The position numbers and the translations under genes were made by a program. Shown one piece after another: positions 26,263 through 36,369 of a DNA stretch of 64,000 nt. Position 1 is the first letter of the stretch, and every line of letters starts with the position of its first letter. Source of the stretch: Fretibacter rubidus (GTDB taxonomy: Bacteria > Pseudomonadota > Alphaproteobacteria > Caulobacterales > Maricaulaceae); NCBI RefSeq assembly GCF_041429785.1, contig NZ_CP163423.1, positions 1,054,001 through 1,118,000 on the forward strand, read 5' to 3'. A model generated the notes under the pieces. The model was not told the DNA's origin and did no database searches. It was given only the letters and a program-made list of their open reading frames with translations.

Positions 26263-26715
26263 ATGTTGAGAACTATCATGCAGTACAAATATGAACAGCA
26301 ATACCGAACGAAAACAATCTTAGTGGCGTTAGTCTTCGCGGCAGGGTTTACCGCCTTTGGCTACATCCAAAACGCGCCGTGGTATTTTTTGACTATTACA
26401 GGCGTGCCGATGGCATTATTGGCCTACAATGTTGTCGTGAATCCGTTATCGGGTATCGATCTGAACCAACGATTTTTGCGGGTTTACAGTGGGCATTGGG
26501 ACAAGCGCGTGAACATCAATGCAATTGATAAGGTCATTGTCAAACGCCGGAGTGACGACGGTGATTTATATTTAGTCCAACCTAAAGGCGGCAAAGCGAT
26601 TATTATACCATCGAATTGCATCAAAGCCCCAGACGTTTTTGAGCAAACCTTGAGCCATTTGGGTCTAACTGTTGAAGAGTTTCAGCCAGCCGTCTTGACT
26701 AACCCGCTTTCATAA
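26263..26715 (+). CDS. Small membrane protein with PH-like domain
   Basis: 150 aa (145 if it starts at ATG 26278). Two hydrophobic segments (about residues 22-38 and 44-62) are followed by a beta-rich soluble domain (DLNQRFLRVYSGHWDKRVNINAIDKVIVKRR, DLYLVQPKGGKAIIIPS) that resembles bacterial PH/YdbT-like domains. Function unknown. The 3' end overlaps the recG 3' end by 17 bases (convergent). Confidence 0.6.
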   Translation: MLRTIMQYKYEQQYRTKTILVALVFAAGFTAFGYIQNAPWYFLTITGVPMALLAYNVVVNPLSGIDLNQRFLRVYSGHWDKRVNINAIDKVIVKRRSDDGDLYLVQPKGGKAIIIPSNCIKAPDVFEQTLSHLGLTVEEFQPAVLTNPLS

Positions 26716-28801
26716 GCGCGATACCGTAATCTTGCTCAAACAGATAAAGCAAGTTGCGCGCCGCTTGGCCGCGTGGGGACTCTAGTGCTGGGTCAATACT
26801 TGCCAGATGCCGCGCGTCTTGCACGGCCGTCTCTAGCAGTGATTTATGCTTATCCAAATCCGCGAGCTTATAGCCCGGCAGGCCTGATTGCCGCGCGCCT
26901 AACAAATCCCCAGAGCCGCGAAGCTCCCAATCTTTTTCCGAGATTAAAAAGCCGTCCTCAGACTCGCGCATAATTTCGAGCCGCGCTTTACCGCTCACGC
27001 CGAGCGGGGCTTTATAGAGCAAAAGGCATGACGATGATTTATCGCCGCGCCCCACACGCCCGCGCAGTTGATGCAACTGCGCAAGGCCAAAGCGTTCGGC
27101 ATGTTCAATCACCATGATGGTTGCATTAGGGGCGTCGACACCGACCTCAATAACCGTTGTCGCGACCAGCACGTCATACTCCCCGCGTTTAAACGCTTGG
27201 CTCATCGCCTCTTTGTCTTGCGCGGATAACCGCCCGTGCAGCAGCCCCACACGGTCACCGTAAATGGCGGTGAGTTGGCGGTGGCGATCCTCAACCGATG
27301 TCAGGTCAATCACCTCGCTATCCTCGACCAGCGGGCAAACCCAATAGACCTGCTCGCCGTCTTCAATCTTGCGGCCCACGGCTTCAATGACGTTATCAAG
27401 ACGAGCGAGCGGGAGGATGCGCGTCTCAATCGGTTTGCGACCAGCGGGTTTCTCTGTCAGCTTGGAAATATCCAAATCCCCATAAGCCGTGAGCGCCAGC
27501 GTACGCGGAATGGGGGTCGCCGTCATGACTAGCAAATCTGGGCGCTTGCCTTTCAGCGTTAATTTCATGCGGTCATTGACACCAAAGCGGTGCTGTTCGT
27601 CGATAATGACCAGCCCTAAATCAGCAAAGTCGACGCTCTCTTGGAACAGGGCATGGGTGCCGACCACAACATCAATATAGCCTTCGCGCAAACCTGTGGC
27701 CAGCGCTTCACGCGGTTTACCTTTATCGCGCCCTGTTATCGCCTCGACGGTCAGACCCGCAGGCTCTAAGAACGCGGCCATGGTTTGCGCATGTTGGCGC
27801 GCAAGGATTTCAGTCGGCGCCATAAGGGCGACTTGCGCGCCGCTTTCACAGACATGGGCAGCGGCCAGCGCGGCAACGAAAGTCTTACCCGCCCCGACAT
27901 CGCCTTGTAGTAATCGCGCCATACGAAAGGGCGATTTTAAATCTCCGATGATTTCCGCAACCGCTTGTGTTTGCGCCCCTGTGGGCGGGAAGGGTGCGCC
28001 TTTTAAAACGTCATCGACATAATGCCCCGCCGTGTCATAGCTGCGCCCTGATTGGCGGCGTGTGTTTTCACGCACAAGCGCCATAGCTAGCTGCTTGGCA
28101 AAAAGCTCGTCATAGGCCAGCCGCAACCGCGCTGGGGCTGTGTCTTTGCTATCCACGGGATGCTCTGGTGAATGCATCCGAATGAGGCTCTCGGCAAAAC
28201 CCGGCCAGTCTTGTTTGGCCACCATATGCGGGTCGAGCCATTCATCCATTTGCGGAATATGTTGTAGCGCCGCCATCACCGCCTTGCGCGCGACTTTCTG
28301 CGACAGACCAGCGGTCAGCGGATATAACGTTTCGTATAGCGGCAGATTATCAATGTCTTGCGGCGCCAAAATATAATCAGGATGCGTCATTTGCATCTCG
28401 GCATTAAAGACTTCGGTCTTGCCTGAAATAATGCGGGTGGTGCCTTCTGGCAGCACGGTTTGAAGATAGGGCGCGCGTGGTTTGAAAAAGACGAGCGTCA
28501 TGTCATCGCTTTCGTCAAACACGCGCACGCGGTAGGGGCGGCCCTTGGCGCTGGGTGGGATATGACGCCCCACGGTCACGGTAAAGGTCGCAATTTCGTC
28601 CTTATGCGCGTCAGCAATCTGGGGGCGGTAACTACGATCAATCATGCCGGTGGGTGGGGTCAGCAGCAGGTCTTTGATACGCGGGGCGGCGTCGGCCTGC
28701 GGGCGACCAAAGGCGCGACCAAGAGCCTCGCTGACACGCGGGCCAACACCTTTTAAGGTGGTCACGTCAGCAAATAAAGGAAACAAAATTGTTGGTCGCA
28801 T
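26699..28801 (-). CDS. recG: ATP-dependent DNA helicase RecG
   Basis: 700 aa superfamily-2 helicase that remodels stalled forks and Holliday junctions. It has an N-terminal wedge/OB domain (residues ~60-160), then Walker A GDVGAGKT, DEQH box (IIDEQHRFGV), TATPIPRTL and the C-terminal motifs TTVIEVGVDAPNA and QLRGRVGRG. Length fits the family. It diverges from sdhE-mfd; this recG/sdhE/mfd arrangement is common in Alphaproteobacteria. Confidence 0.97.
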   Translation of the reverse strand: MRPTILFPLFADVTTLKGVGPRVSEALGRAFGRPQADAAPRIKDLLLTPPTGMIDRSYRPQIADAHKDEIATFTVTVGRHIPPSAKGRPYRVRVFDESDDMTLVFFKPRAPYLQTVLPEGTTRIISGKTEVFNAEMQMTHPDYILAPQDIDNLPLYETLYPLTAGLSQKVARKAVMAALQHIPQMDEWLDPHMVAKQDWPGFAESLIRMHSPEHPVDSKDTAPARLRLAYDELFAKQLAMALVRENTRRQSGRSYDTAGHYVDDVLKGAPFPPTGAQTQAVAEIIGDLKSPFRMARLLQGDVGAGKTFVAALAAAHVCESGAQVALMAPTEILARQHAQTMAAFLEPAGLTVEAITGRDKGKPREALATGLREGYIDVVVGTHALFQESVDFADLGLVIIDEQHRFGVNDRMKLTLKGKRPDLLVMTATPIPRTLALTAYGDLDISKLTEKPAGRKPIETRILPLARLDNVIEAVGRKIEDGEQVYWVCPLVEDSEVIDLTSVEDRHRQLTAIYGDRVGLLHGRLSAQDKEAMSQAFKRGEYDVLVATTVIEVGVDAPNATIMVIEHAERFGLAQLHQLRGRVGRGDKSSSCLLLYKAPLGVSGKARLEIMRESEDGFLISEKDWELRGSGDLLGARQSGLPGYKLADLDKHKSLLETAVQDARHLASIDPALESPRGQAARNLLYLFEQDYGIALMKAG

Positions 28802-28896
28802 AGCCTGTTAATTGAACGATTTAATTGCCTATAGCAAGTGACACTCGGGGCAGGCTTTGCTAGAGGACAGCGCAACCCACGCCATTGGAGCCGTTA

Positions 28897-29157
28897 ATGA
28901 CAGACCCCCGCCGCAAACGCCTGATTTACCGCGCCAATTACCGTGGGTTTAAAGAGGCTGACTTGCTGCTGGGCGGTTTTGCCAAAACCTATATGGACAG
29001 CATGACGGATGAAGAGGTCTTGCAATTTGAAGATCTGCTGACGGCCAAGGACCATGATATTTATGACTGGATAACAGGCCGCCTGGCTGTACCCGCCAAT
29101 TATGACACGCCAATTTTGGAACGTCTGCGCGCCTTTGATCCGCTGACTAAGACCTAA
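28897..29157 (+). CDS. sdhE: Succinate dehydrogenase assembly factor SdhE
   Basis: 86 aa protein of the SdhE/Sdh5 family, which promotes covalent FAD attachment to the succinate dehydrogenase flavoprotein. Start is ATG 28897 with GGAG 6 bases upstream. The flavinylation motif RGFKE is at residues 16-20, followed by ADLLLGGFAKTY; the C-terminal DHDIYDWITGR is also typical. mfd starts 15 bases after its stop, so the two are co-transcribed. Confidence 0.93.
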   Translation: MTDPRRKRLIYRANYRGFKEADLLLGGFAKTYMDSMTDEEVLQFEDLLTAKDHDIYDWITGRLAVPANYDTPILERLRAFDPLTKT

Positions 29158-29172
29158 GCACCCTTAATCACC

Positions 29173-32100
29173 ATGCTGCAACTCCACCGATATGCTGGGC
29201 CAGAGCCTGACTTGATGGCTGCTGGCCTGCCCGAAGGCATGGACGCCTTAATCGTGACGCGCGCGCTGCGCCGCCGTGTGAAGGAAATGGGGCAGGGACG
29301 GATTGTCTTTGTCGCGCGCGATGAAATGCGCGCCGCCAATTTTGCCGATGCGGCACGGTTTTTTGCCCCTGACATCGCTCAAGTCGTTCTGCCTGCCTGG
29401 GATTGCTTGCCCTTTGACCGCGTATCGCCGTCCCGCAATGCGGCAGCGCGGCGTGCTGCGGCGCTCTATACGCTAGCCAAGACAAAACCTGACCTACCGC
29501 TTCTGATTATCACCACAATATCGTCCATGATGCAGCGCGTGCCGCCGCGGGGTATCATCCGCGAGGCCGGATTTTCTGCGCGCGTAGGCCAGCATTTACG
29601 GCGTGAGGATTTGGAAGGCTATCTGTCGGTCAATGGCTATGCGCGCGCGTCTACTGTTATGGAGCCGGGCGATTTTGCCATTCGCGGCGGGCTGATTGAT
29701 ATTTTTCCGCCAAGTTTTGAAGAACCCATCCGTATGGATTTCTTCGGCGATGAGCTAGAGACGATCCGCGCTTTTGATGTCGATAGCCAGCGCACGACAA
29801 CGCAACTCACAGAGGTCGAGTTAGCCCCTGTCTCGGAAATATTCATGGGCGAGGACGACACCAGCCGTTTTCGTCGTAATTACATCGCGGCCTTTGGCGG
29901 CGGCATTAGCGCGGACCCCATGTATGCCTCTGTTGTTGACGGTATTCGTCCGCAGGGCGTGGAGCATTTCCTACCGCTGTTTTATGACCTGACCGAGACG
30001 ATATTTGATTATGCGGGGCCGGGGGCGCTCTTTGCTTATGACGGGCTTTTAAACGAGGCCAAAGCCGAGCGCGAAGACACAATCAAAGATTTTTACGAAA
30101 GCCGCGATCAATACGCCCAGTCCCGCGATAGTGGGTCTGGTGACCCCGCCAAAACCGCAGGCGTTTACCGCCCGCTGCCGCCTGAACGGCTTTATCTGTT
30201 ATCTGATGAATGGGCGGAAACAACAGCGCCGCTGACCACGCGCCAGCATACGCCCTTTGTGCCCGACATGGATAACCTTGTTGATTTTGGCGGTCGTGTG
30301 GGGCGCAATTTCAACGCCGAACGCCAGACCGAAGGGGTCAATGTCTTTGAGAGCGTGATAGAGCATGTTCGCGCGCTGCGGGCGGTGAAAAAACGCGTGC
30401 TGCTGGCCTCCTGGACGCAAGGCTCGACCGACCGTCTGGGTAATGTGCTGGATGATCACGATATGCCTGTGCAGCAAGACGTGCGCGGACCAGATGCGCT
30501 GTCTATTCCGCAGGGGTCTGTGCGCCGCGTTATCTTGCCGATTGAGCAGGGCTTTGTCTTTGATGATTTGGCGATAATCTCTGAACAAGATATTCTGGGT
30601 GACCGCCTTGTAAACCGTGGTCGAAAACGCAAAGCCAAAAACTTCATTACAGAGGCCGCTGCCCTGCAACCCGGTGATTTGATCATTCATATTGATCACG
30701 GCTTAGGACGTTATCTGGGACTTAAAACCCTGTCCGTGCAGGACGCGCCGCATGATTGTTTGGAACTGGCCTATCACGGTGGGGCCAAGCTGTTTCTGCC
30801 TGTTGAAAATATCGAGCTTTTGTCGCGATACGGCGCAGGGCCTGAAAACCCGATGCTGGATAAGCTTGGCGGTGTCGCGTGGCAATCGCGTAAGGCCAAG
30901 GCCAAAGCCAAGCTGCGCGATATGGCGGGTGAGCTGATTAAAATTGCTGCCCAACGCGCGATGAAAACGGCAGAACCGATTAATATCCCCGACGGCGTCT
31001 ATGACGAATTTTGCGCGCGCTTTCCCTATGCTGAAACCGATGATCAGTTATCCGCTATTGATGACGTGTTCACAGATTTGTCCAGCGGCCGGCCGATGGA
31101 CAGATTGATTTGCGGTGATGTGGGCTTTGGTAAAACCGAAGTGGCTCTGCGCGCGGCCTTTGCCGTGGCGATGTCGGGCAAACAGGTCGCCGTTGTTGTG
31201 CCGACCACTGTGCTCGCGCGCCAGCATTTTAAAACATTTGCCGACAGGTTCAGGGGCTGGCCCGTCAATGTGCGGCAGCTCTCGCGGCTAGTGTCCAGCA
31301 AGGACGCGAAAGAGGCCAAAGAGGCGTTGGCCTCTGGCCGTTGCGAGATCATTGTTGGCACACATGCGCTACTGGCGAAGACCATTAAATTTAGCGATTT
31401 GGGCCTTTTGATTGTCGATGAAGAACAACGCTTTGGCGTCGGGCATAAAGAAAAGCTAAAAGCGCTGCGCGCCGATGTGAATGTGCTGACCCTGACGGCG
31501 ACGCCTATTCCGCGCACGTTGCAAATGGCGCTATCGGGTATTCGCGATTTATCCCTGATTGCGACGCCGCCCGTCGACCGCCTTGCCGTGCGGACTTATG
31601 TTTCGCCTTTTGACCAAATCTCTATTCGCAAAGCCATATTGCGAGAGCGTTATCGCGGTGGTCAGACATTCTTTGTCGCGCCGCGCATCGCGGATATGAA
31701 ACGCCTCGAGGAGTTCATGCAGACCCATGTGCCAGAGGTGAAATACGTTATCGCCCACGGGCAAATGTCGGGTGGGGCGTTGGAAGATATCATGACGGCC
31801 TTTTACGATGGGCAATATGATGTCCTGCTGTCGACCTCTATCATCGAGAGTGGCATTGATATTCCACGCGCCAATACGATGATTATTTACCGCGCAGATC
31901 GTTTCGGCCTGGCGCAGCTTTACCAGATGCGGGGACGTGTTGGGCGGTCGCGGGTGCGGGCCTATGCCTATATGACCATCCCCGAAGGTTTTGTCGCGAC
32001 AGATGGTGCGGTGCAGCGCCTAAAAGTCCTGCAATCGCTCGACACGTTAGGGGCGGGTTTCACACTCGCGAGTCATGATTTGGACATGCGCGGCGGCGGT

Positions 32101-32664
32101 AATCCGCTCGGCGAAGAACAATCAGGCTATGTCAAAGAAGTCGGCGTGGAGCTCTATCAACACATGCTGGAAGAAGCGGTAGCAGAGCTACGCGAAGACG
32201 TGACCCATGTCGATCAAAGCTGGTCACCCCAAGTGAACGTCGGCGTCGCCATCCTTATTCCAGAGCGCTATGTCCAAGATTTGAACCTACGCCTGGCCAC
32301 TTACCGCCGTATTTCTGATATTGAAGATGACACAGAATCTGACGCGCTGGCGTCCGAGCTTATTGACCGTTTCGGACCCATGCCAAATGAGGTCGAGAGC
32401 TTGCTAAAAGTCATGAAAATCAAACGTTTGTGCCGTCGCGCCCATGTTGAAAAAGTGGACGCTGGCCCGCGCGGTGTGGTGCTGACCATTCGTCATCAAG
32501 ACGTCAAAGACCCGAGTATTATCTTAAACGCGATCACGCAAAACGGGGGTTGGAAGTTGCGCCCTGATCAGACAATTTTGGTCAATGGTCATTTTGAAAA
32601 ACCTGCCAACCGTATCAAGGGGGTGGAGCGGGCATTGAAGGCGTTGATTGCGAGTGACGTCTAA
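29173..32664 (+). CDS. mfd: Transcription-repair coupling factor Mfd
   Basis: 1163 aa translocase that removes RNA polymerase stalled at DNA damage and recruits UvrA. The N-terminal UvrB-like region (residues 1-~340: GDFAIRGGLIDIFPPS, RMDFFGDELETIRAFD) is followed by an RNA-polymerase-interacting domain (AALQPGDLIIHIDHGLGRYLG, ~residue 495). The helicase core then has GDVGFGKTEVALRAAF, VDEEQRFGV, TLTATPIPRTLQMAL and QMRGRVGRS, with the C-terminal TRCF domain after it. Complete and of normal length. Confidence 0.97.
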   Translation: MLQLHRYAGPEPDLMAAGLPEGMDALIVTRALRRRVKEMGQGRIVFVARDEMRAANFADAARFFAPDIAQVVLPAWDCLPFDRVSPSRNAAARRAAALYTLAKTKPDLPLLIITTISSMMQRVPPRGIIREAGFSARVGQHLRREDLEGYLSVNGYARASTVMEPGDFAIRGGLIDIFPPSFEEPIRMDFFGDELETIRAFDVDSQRTTTQLTEVELAPVSEIFMGEDDTSRFRRNYIAAFGGGISADPMYASVVDGIRPQGVEHFLPLFYDLTETIFDYAGPGALFAYDGLLNEAKAEREDTIKDFYESRDQYAQSRDSGSGDPAKTAGVYRPLPPERLYLLSDEWAETTAPLTTRQHTPFVPDMDNLVDFGGRVGRNFNAERQTEGVNVFESVIEHVRALRAVKKRVLLASWTQGSTDRLGNVLDDHDMPVQQDVRGPDALSIPQGSVRRVILPIEQGFVFDDLAIISEQDILGDRLVNRGRKRKAKNFITEAAALQPGDLIIHIDHGLGRYLGLKTLSVQDAPHDCLELAYHGGAKLFLPVENIELLSRYGAGPENPMLDKLGGVAWQSRKAKAKAKLRDMAGELIKIAAQRAMKTAEPINIPDGVYDEFCARFPYAETDDQLSAIDDVFTDLSSGRPMDRLICGDVGFGKTEVALRAAFAVAMSGKQVAVVVPTTVLARQHFKTFADRFRGWPVNVRQLSRLVSSKDAKEAKEALASGRCEIIVGTHALLAKTIKFSDLGLLIVDEEQRFGVGHKEKLKALRADVNVLTLTATPIPRTLQMALSGIRDLSLIATPPVDRLAVRTYVSPFDQISIRKAILRERYRGGQTFFVAPRIADMKRLEEFMQTHVPEVKYVIAHGQMSGGALEDIMTAFYDGQYDVLLSTSIIESGIDIPRANTMIIYRADRFGLAQLYQMRGRVGRSRVRAYAYMTIPEGFVATDGAVQRLKVLQSLDTLGAGFTLASHDLDMRGGGNPLGEEQSGYVKEVGVELYQHMLEEAVAELREDVTHVDQSWSPQVNVGVAILIPERYVQDLNLRLATYRRISDIEDDTESDALASELIDRFGPMPNEVESLLKVMKIKRLCRRAHVEKVDAGPRGVVLTIRHQDVKDPSIILNAITQNGGWKLRPDQTILVNGHFEKPANRIKGVERALKALIASDV

Positions 32665-32690
32665 AAGGCCAGTATTTAAGTGATTACAAT

Positions 32691-34115
32691 TTAGGCCTTA
32701 AGCGCTTCACGTGTGACCTGGGATAATTCGCCCATAGCCTTACCAATAAACATATCGCTAGTTTCATGTTCCAACATTTCGACAATGGCGATATCCATTA
32801 TGACCGTGAAAGACGGTTGATCCAAATTATCACTTTGGAAGGCGGCGCAATCGACTATGCCTTGGATACGCTCTCTGACGGCGCTGATGCTGTCGGCTGT
32901 CTCGTCGGGGAAAGCAATCATAAAGACATCGTCCTCGACACGCGCCGTGATATCCTGCATCCGCACAAGGCTTTTGATCATGCCGCCGACATTGGCGCAG
33001 GCATTCATAAAGGCCACGTCAGAGACGGGATAGCCGGCCTTAGGCGCGACTTTAATCGCCATAATCGCAGCCGATGATTTACCGTCTTTCATGGCGTCGC
33101 ACACGCGGTCCATATGGGCATAGAAAAATGCTTGGTTAAACGTGCCGCTTTCGGCGTCAACACAACGCGGACCGCCGACATCATCAAATTCACGTTTTAG
33201 TTGGTTATGGATGCGGTGATAATTGGCTAACTCCAATATGCGTCCGCTGATTTCCTCGGCTGTCGAGTTCACATCAATCAGGTCGCGGGCCCCGCTTTCA
33301 AAAGCAATTTTGTGCTGGTCAAAACTATCGTCAATCAGAAACAGGGTCGGCACATGATAGAGTTTGGAATTGCGCCGCATGGTTTGCGATATTGTCATGG
33401 CGGGCTCACAATCTTGGAGCGCGTTCATGACCACGGCGTCAAACATACGGTCATGCAGATAATCAAAGGCCGTAAAGGTCGTGAAGGCTGCAACCACATC
33501 GACGTTCTTTTCTTGCAGCGCATTAATGACAATCATAAATTCAGGTGAAGCCTTGCCAACAAACAACACGCGAAACGGCTTTGATAGAGCGTCATCAGTC
33601 AGGACGTAGTCAACATCGAAATCCTTGGACAGAGTTTCAATACGGCGCATGATTTCGCGCTCCATAGAGCGCAGGCGCACCATGCTGTCCACCCGTGTTG
33701 CAATCTGGCTGGGATGAGCGGGAGGATAGATGACGCTATCAAAATCGCTTGTGTCGATACTGGCCTTACGGCTTAGCGCCGCGATAACGGGAATAGTATA
33801 ACCTGTGTAATGTTTACCCAGAGCCTTTTGTAGGTTCGGCGCATGTTCCACATAATCAGACAGCGCAAATAGAATGATGTGGGGCACAGTCTTGGGTGTG
33901 CCGCGCAAAATGCGGCCATCGAAAAAACTGATATGCGGATCAAATTTCAACGGTTTTAAAAACTGAATTATGCGGTCAGCGGCGGCGTTGTCGTCCGTGA
34001 CAACCAAAACCCGCACGAGACGCAGGGCAGGGGCATCGCTACCGCTTTGTGCGGCGCCGCTATGCGGTACGCTTTCGGGCGCAAATTCAGGACTGGACGG
34101 GGCCGTGTCAAACAT
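32691..34115 (-). CDS. PopA-like c-di-GMP effector: two pseudo-receivers and degenerate GGDEF with intact I-site
   Basis: 474 aa with the PleD/PopA domain order. A first receiver-like domain spans ~residues 33-150 (LVRVLVVTDDNAAADRI) and a second ~181-300 (FRVLFVGKASPEF). The usual phospho-accepting Asp positions read HIILFAL and DAVVMN, so both receivers look inactive. The C-terminal GGDEF domain (~310-474) has EDDVF (394-398) in place of GGDEF, so it cannot be a normal cyclase, but the inhibitory-site motif R385-M-Q-D388 lies at the correct distance before it. This fits a c-di-GMP receptor such as Caulobacter PopA, which acts in cell-cycle-controlled proteolysis (family knowledge). It is upstream of a convergent mfd and downstream of rpoH. 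Confidence 0.7.
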   Translation of the reverse strand: MFDTAPSSPEFAPESVPHSGAAQSGSDAPALRLVRVLVVTDDNAAADRIIQFLKPLKFDPHISFFDGRILRGTPKTVPHIILFALSDYVEHAPNLQKALGKHYTGYTIPVIAALSRKASIDTSDFDSVIYPPAHPSQIATRVDSMVRLRSMEREIMRRIETLSKDFDVDYVLTDDALSKPFRVLFVGKASPEFMIVINALQEKNVDVVAAFTTFTAFDYLHDRMFDAVVMNALQDCEPAMTISQTMRRNSKLYHVPTLFLIDDSFDQHKIAFESGARDLIDVNSTAEEISGRILELANYHRIHNQLKREFDDVGGPRCVDAESGTFNQAFFYAHMDRVCDAMKDGKSSAAIMAIKVAPKAGYPVSDVAFMNACANVGGMIKSLVRMQDITARVEDDVFMIAFPDETADSISAVRERIQGIVDCAAFQSDNLDQPSFTVIMDIAIVEMLEHETSDMFIGKAMGELSQVTREALKA

Positions 34116-34184
34116 AACCTAAGCTACGGCAGAAATCCTTTCTGACACGTTAAGCCCGCCCCTAAGGGCGAGATAAAATTGGGT

Positions 34185-35129
34185 TTAACCCTCAATAAGC
34201 GCAGGCTCTGCCGCCTTTAACATCGCCTCTTGTAGTTTTTCAAAGGCGCGGGCTTCAATCTGGCGAATACGTTCGCGACTCACGCCGTAAATCACAGCCA
34301 GTTCTTCGAGCGTTTTGGGGCTATCGGATAGGCGGCGCTCGCGAATGATATGCTGCTCACGCTCATTAAGGTCCGCCATAGCGTCGCCTAGCAATTCCAT
34401 GCGCGCGTCATACTCTTGGCTCTCGCCTAGCGTATGCTCTTGGCTGTCGGTATCGTCTTCTAACCAGTCTTGCCATTCGGAACTGCCGTCTTCTGACCCG
34501 ATTGTGACGTTAAGCGAGCTGTCCCCGCCGTAACTCATACGGCGGTTCATATCGTTCACTTCTTTTTCTTTGACGTTCAGCTTTGTCGCGATCTGCTCGA
34601 GGTGCTCTGGCTTTAGGTCGCCGTCTTCCAATGCCTTCATTTCGCCCTTCATGCGGCGCAGGTTGAAAAACAGCTTCTTTTGTGCCGCCGTTGTGCCCAT
34701 TTTAACGAGGGACCAAGACCGCAGCACATATTCCTGAATAGCCGCGCGAATCCACCACATCGCATATGTGGACAGGCGGAAGCCCTTATCAGGGTCAAAT
34801 TTCTTTACCGCTTGCATCAGGCCAACATTGCCTTCGGAGATAACCTCGCCAATGGGCAGGCCGTAGCCACGGTAGCCCATAGCGATTTTAGCGACGAGAC
34901 GCAGGTGTGAGGTGACCATTTTCTCAGCCGCTTCAGTATCGCCGTGCTCGACCCAATTTTTGGCCAGACGAAATTCTTCGTCCTTCTCCAGCATCGGAAA
35001 TTTGCGAATTTCAGAGAGATAGCGATTTAAGCCCTGTTCAGGGTTTAGCGCCACAGACAGGCTCATATTGCCGCTATAACTTGCGTCTTTCTTTGGCGCT
35101 TTTGCCGGCAGTGTTTTATTATCAGCCAT
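34185..35129 (-). CDS. rpoH: RNA polymerase sigma-32 factor
   Basis: 314 aa heat-shock sigma factor. It has the RpoH box (QKKLFFNLRRMKG), region 2 (NVGLMQAVKKFDPDKGFRLSTYAMWWIRAAI) and region 4 helix-turn-helix (LEELAVIYGVSRERIRQIEARAFEKL). The ribosome site TAGGAGGG is strong. The long leader (119 bases to rluD) may carry control elements, which I could not resolve. The rluD-rpoH neighbourhood is conserved in Alphaproteobacteria. Confidence 0.96.
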   Translation of the reverse strand: MADNKTLPAKAPKKDASYSGNMSLSVALNPEQGLNRYLSEIRKFPMLEKDEEFRLAKNWVEHGDTEAAEKMVTSHLRLVAKIAMGYRGYGLPIGEVISEGNVGLMQAVKKFDPDKGFRLSTYAMWWIRAAIQEYVLRSWSLVKMGTTAAQKKLFFNLRRMKGEMKALEDGDLKPEHLEQIATKLNVKEKEVNDMNRRMSYGGDSSLNVTIGSEDGSSEWQDWLEDDTDSQEHTLGESQEYDARMELLGDAMADLNEREQHIIRERRLSDSPKTLEELAVIYGVSRERIRQIEARAFEKLQEAMLKAAEPALIEG

Positions 35130-35248
35130 AAACAGCCCTCCTACAATTTACCGAACGGTCTAATCCGCCAAAACGGCGCATTTTTCTGAACGAAGTGTCT
35201 ATATAGGTTACGCGTCAGTGATTTAAAGGGTTGCGATATTAAAAAGCT

Positions 35249-36319
35249 TTAAGACAGGCTGTCGTTCAACCGCTCTAATTTGGCCTCTAAGTCCGCAATA
35301 TCGGGCGAAAGAGGGCTTTCAAACACCATCTCCTCTTTGGTGATGGGATGGATGAAGCCGAGTTTCGCGGCGTGTAGCGCTTGGCGTTTAAAGCTTGCGA
35401 GTGCTTCGCGCACGGCCAGTTCTGCCGGATCTTTGGTGGTCAGGAACGCGCGTTGTTTCCCGTAAAGCGGATCCCCCAGAAGGGCGCAGCCAATATGGGC
35501 CATGTGCACACGAATTTGGTGGGTACGGCCTGTTTCTAGGCGGCATTCGACGCGGCTGATTTGGGGTGTGCCGACGGCGCTATGCATTTGCTGACCATAA
35601 CCTTTGGTCGTGACGTAATGGGTAATGGCGTGACGGCCATGTTCCGAGCTTTCCATATCGCCGACTGTACCGCGCACCACAGCGATTTTCTTACGGTCAT
35701 GTTGGCTCCGGGCGAGGCGGCTCTCGATTGTTCCAATACGGGGCTTTGGCGCGCCGCGCACAAAACAGACGTAAAGCCGCTCTATCGTATGCTTGGCAAA
35801 TTGCTTTGACAAATAGCGGTGCGCGCGGTCGGTTTTAGCAACCACCATAACGCCCGATGTATCCTTATCAATCCGGTGAACAATGCCAGGTCGCATCACC
35901 CCGCCAATGCCCGACAGACTATCCGCGCAGTGATAAAGTAGCGCATGCACAAGCGTACCCGTGCGCGAGCCTGGCGCAGGATGCACCGTCATACCGGACG
36001 GTTTATTGACGACAATCAGTTGGTCATCTTCAAACAAAATATCCAGCGGAATGTTCTCAGGCTTGGGCCTGTCATCCACGGGGGGCGGCAGGTGCACAGC
36101 ATATTCAACACCGGGTTGAACCTTCATTGACGGGTTTGTTTTAACGTCACCATCGGCGCGCACTTGCCCCGTTTCGATCAGCGCGCGAATGCGTGACCGA
36201 GACAAATCTGTCCAGCCTGCCAACCATTTGTCCAAACGCTCGCCCGCATCGGGTTCATTGGCAACCTCGGCCTGCCATGTGCCCGTGATGGGCGGGGAAA
36301 TGTTGTCAGTGTCTGTCAT
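35249..36319 (-). CDS. rluD: Large-subunit pseudouridine synthase, RluD type
   Basis: 356 aa. An N-terminal S4 RNA-binding domain (residues ~25-80: GERLDKWLAGWTDLSRSRIRALIETGQV) precedes a RluA-fold catalytic domain with D151 in HRIDKDTSGVMVV, plus VVNKPSGMTVHPAPG and ETGRTHQIRVHMAHIG. Size and S4 domain indicate the RluD group (U1911/1915/1917 of helix 69) rather than RluC, though this is by similarity. It starts about 50 bases downstream of moeA and precedes rpoH. Confidence 0.9.
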   Translation of the reverse strand: MTDTDNISPPITGTWQAEVANEPDAGERLDKWLAGWTDLSRSRIRALIETGQVRADGDVKTNPSMKVQPGVEYAVHLPPPVDDRPKPENIPLDILFEDDQLIVVNKPSGMTVHPAPGSRTGTLVHALLYHCADSLSGIGGVMRPGIVHRIDKDTSGVMVVAKTDRAHRYLSKQFAKHTIERLYVCFVRGAPKPRIGTIESRLARSQHDRKKIAVVRGTVGDMESSEHGRHAITHYVTTKGYGQQMHSAVGTPQISRVECRLETGRTHQIRVHMAHIGCALLGDPLYGKQRAFLTTKDPAELAVREALASFKRQALHAAKLGFIHPITKEEMVFESPLSPDIADLEAKLERLNDSLS

Positions 36320-36369
36320 GCGCTCTCCCTAAGGGGTTTTACGGGGCAGGGGAAGCCAGCAAATCATAT

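Noticed and set aside
34141-34184. Possible rho-independent terminator CGCCCCTAAGGGCG between the PopA-like gene and rpoH
   Set aside because: Short stem and no T run after it on the minus strand, so not supported as a terminator.
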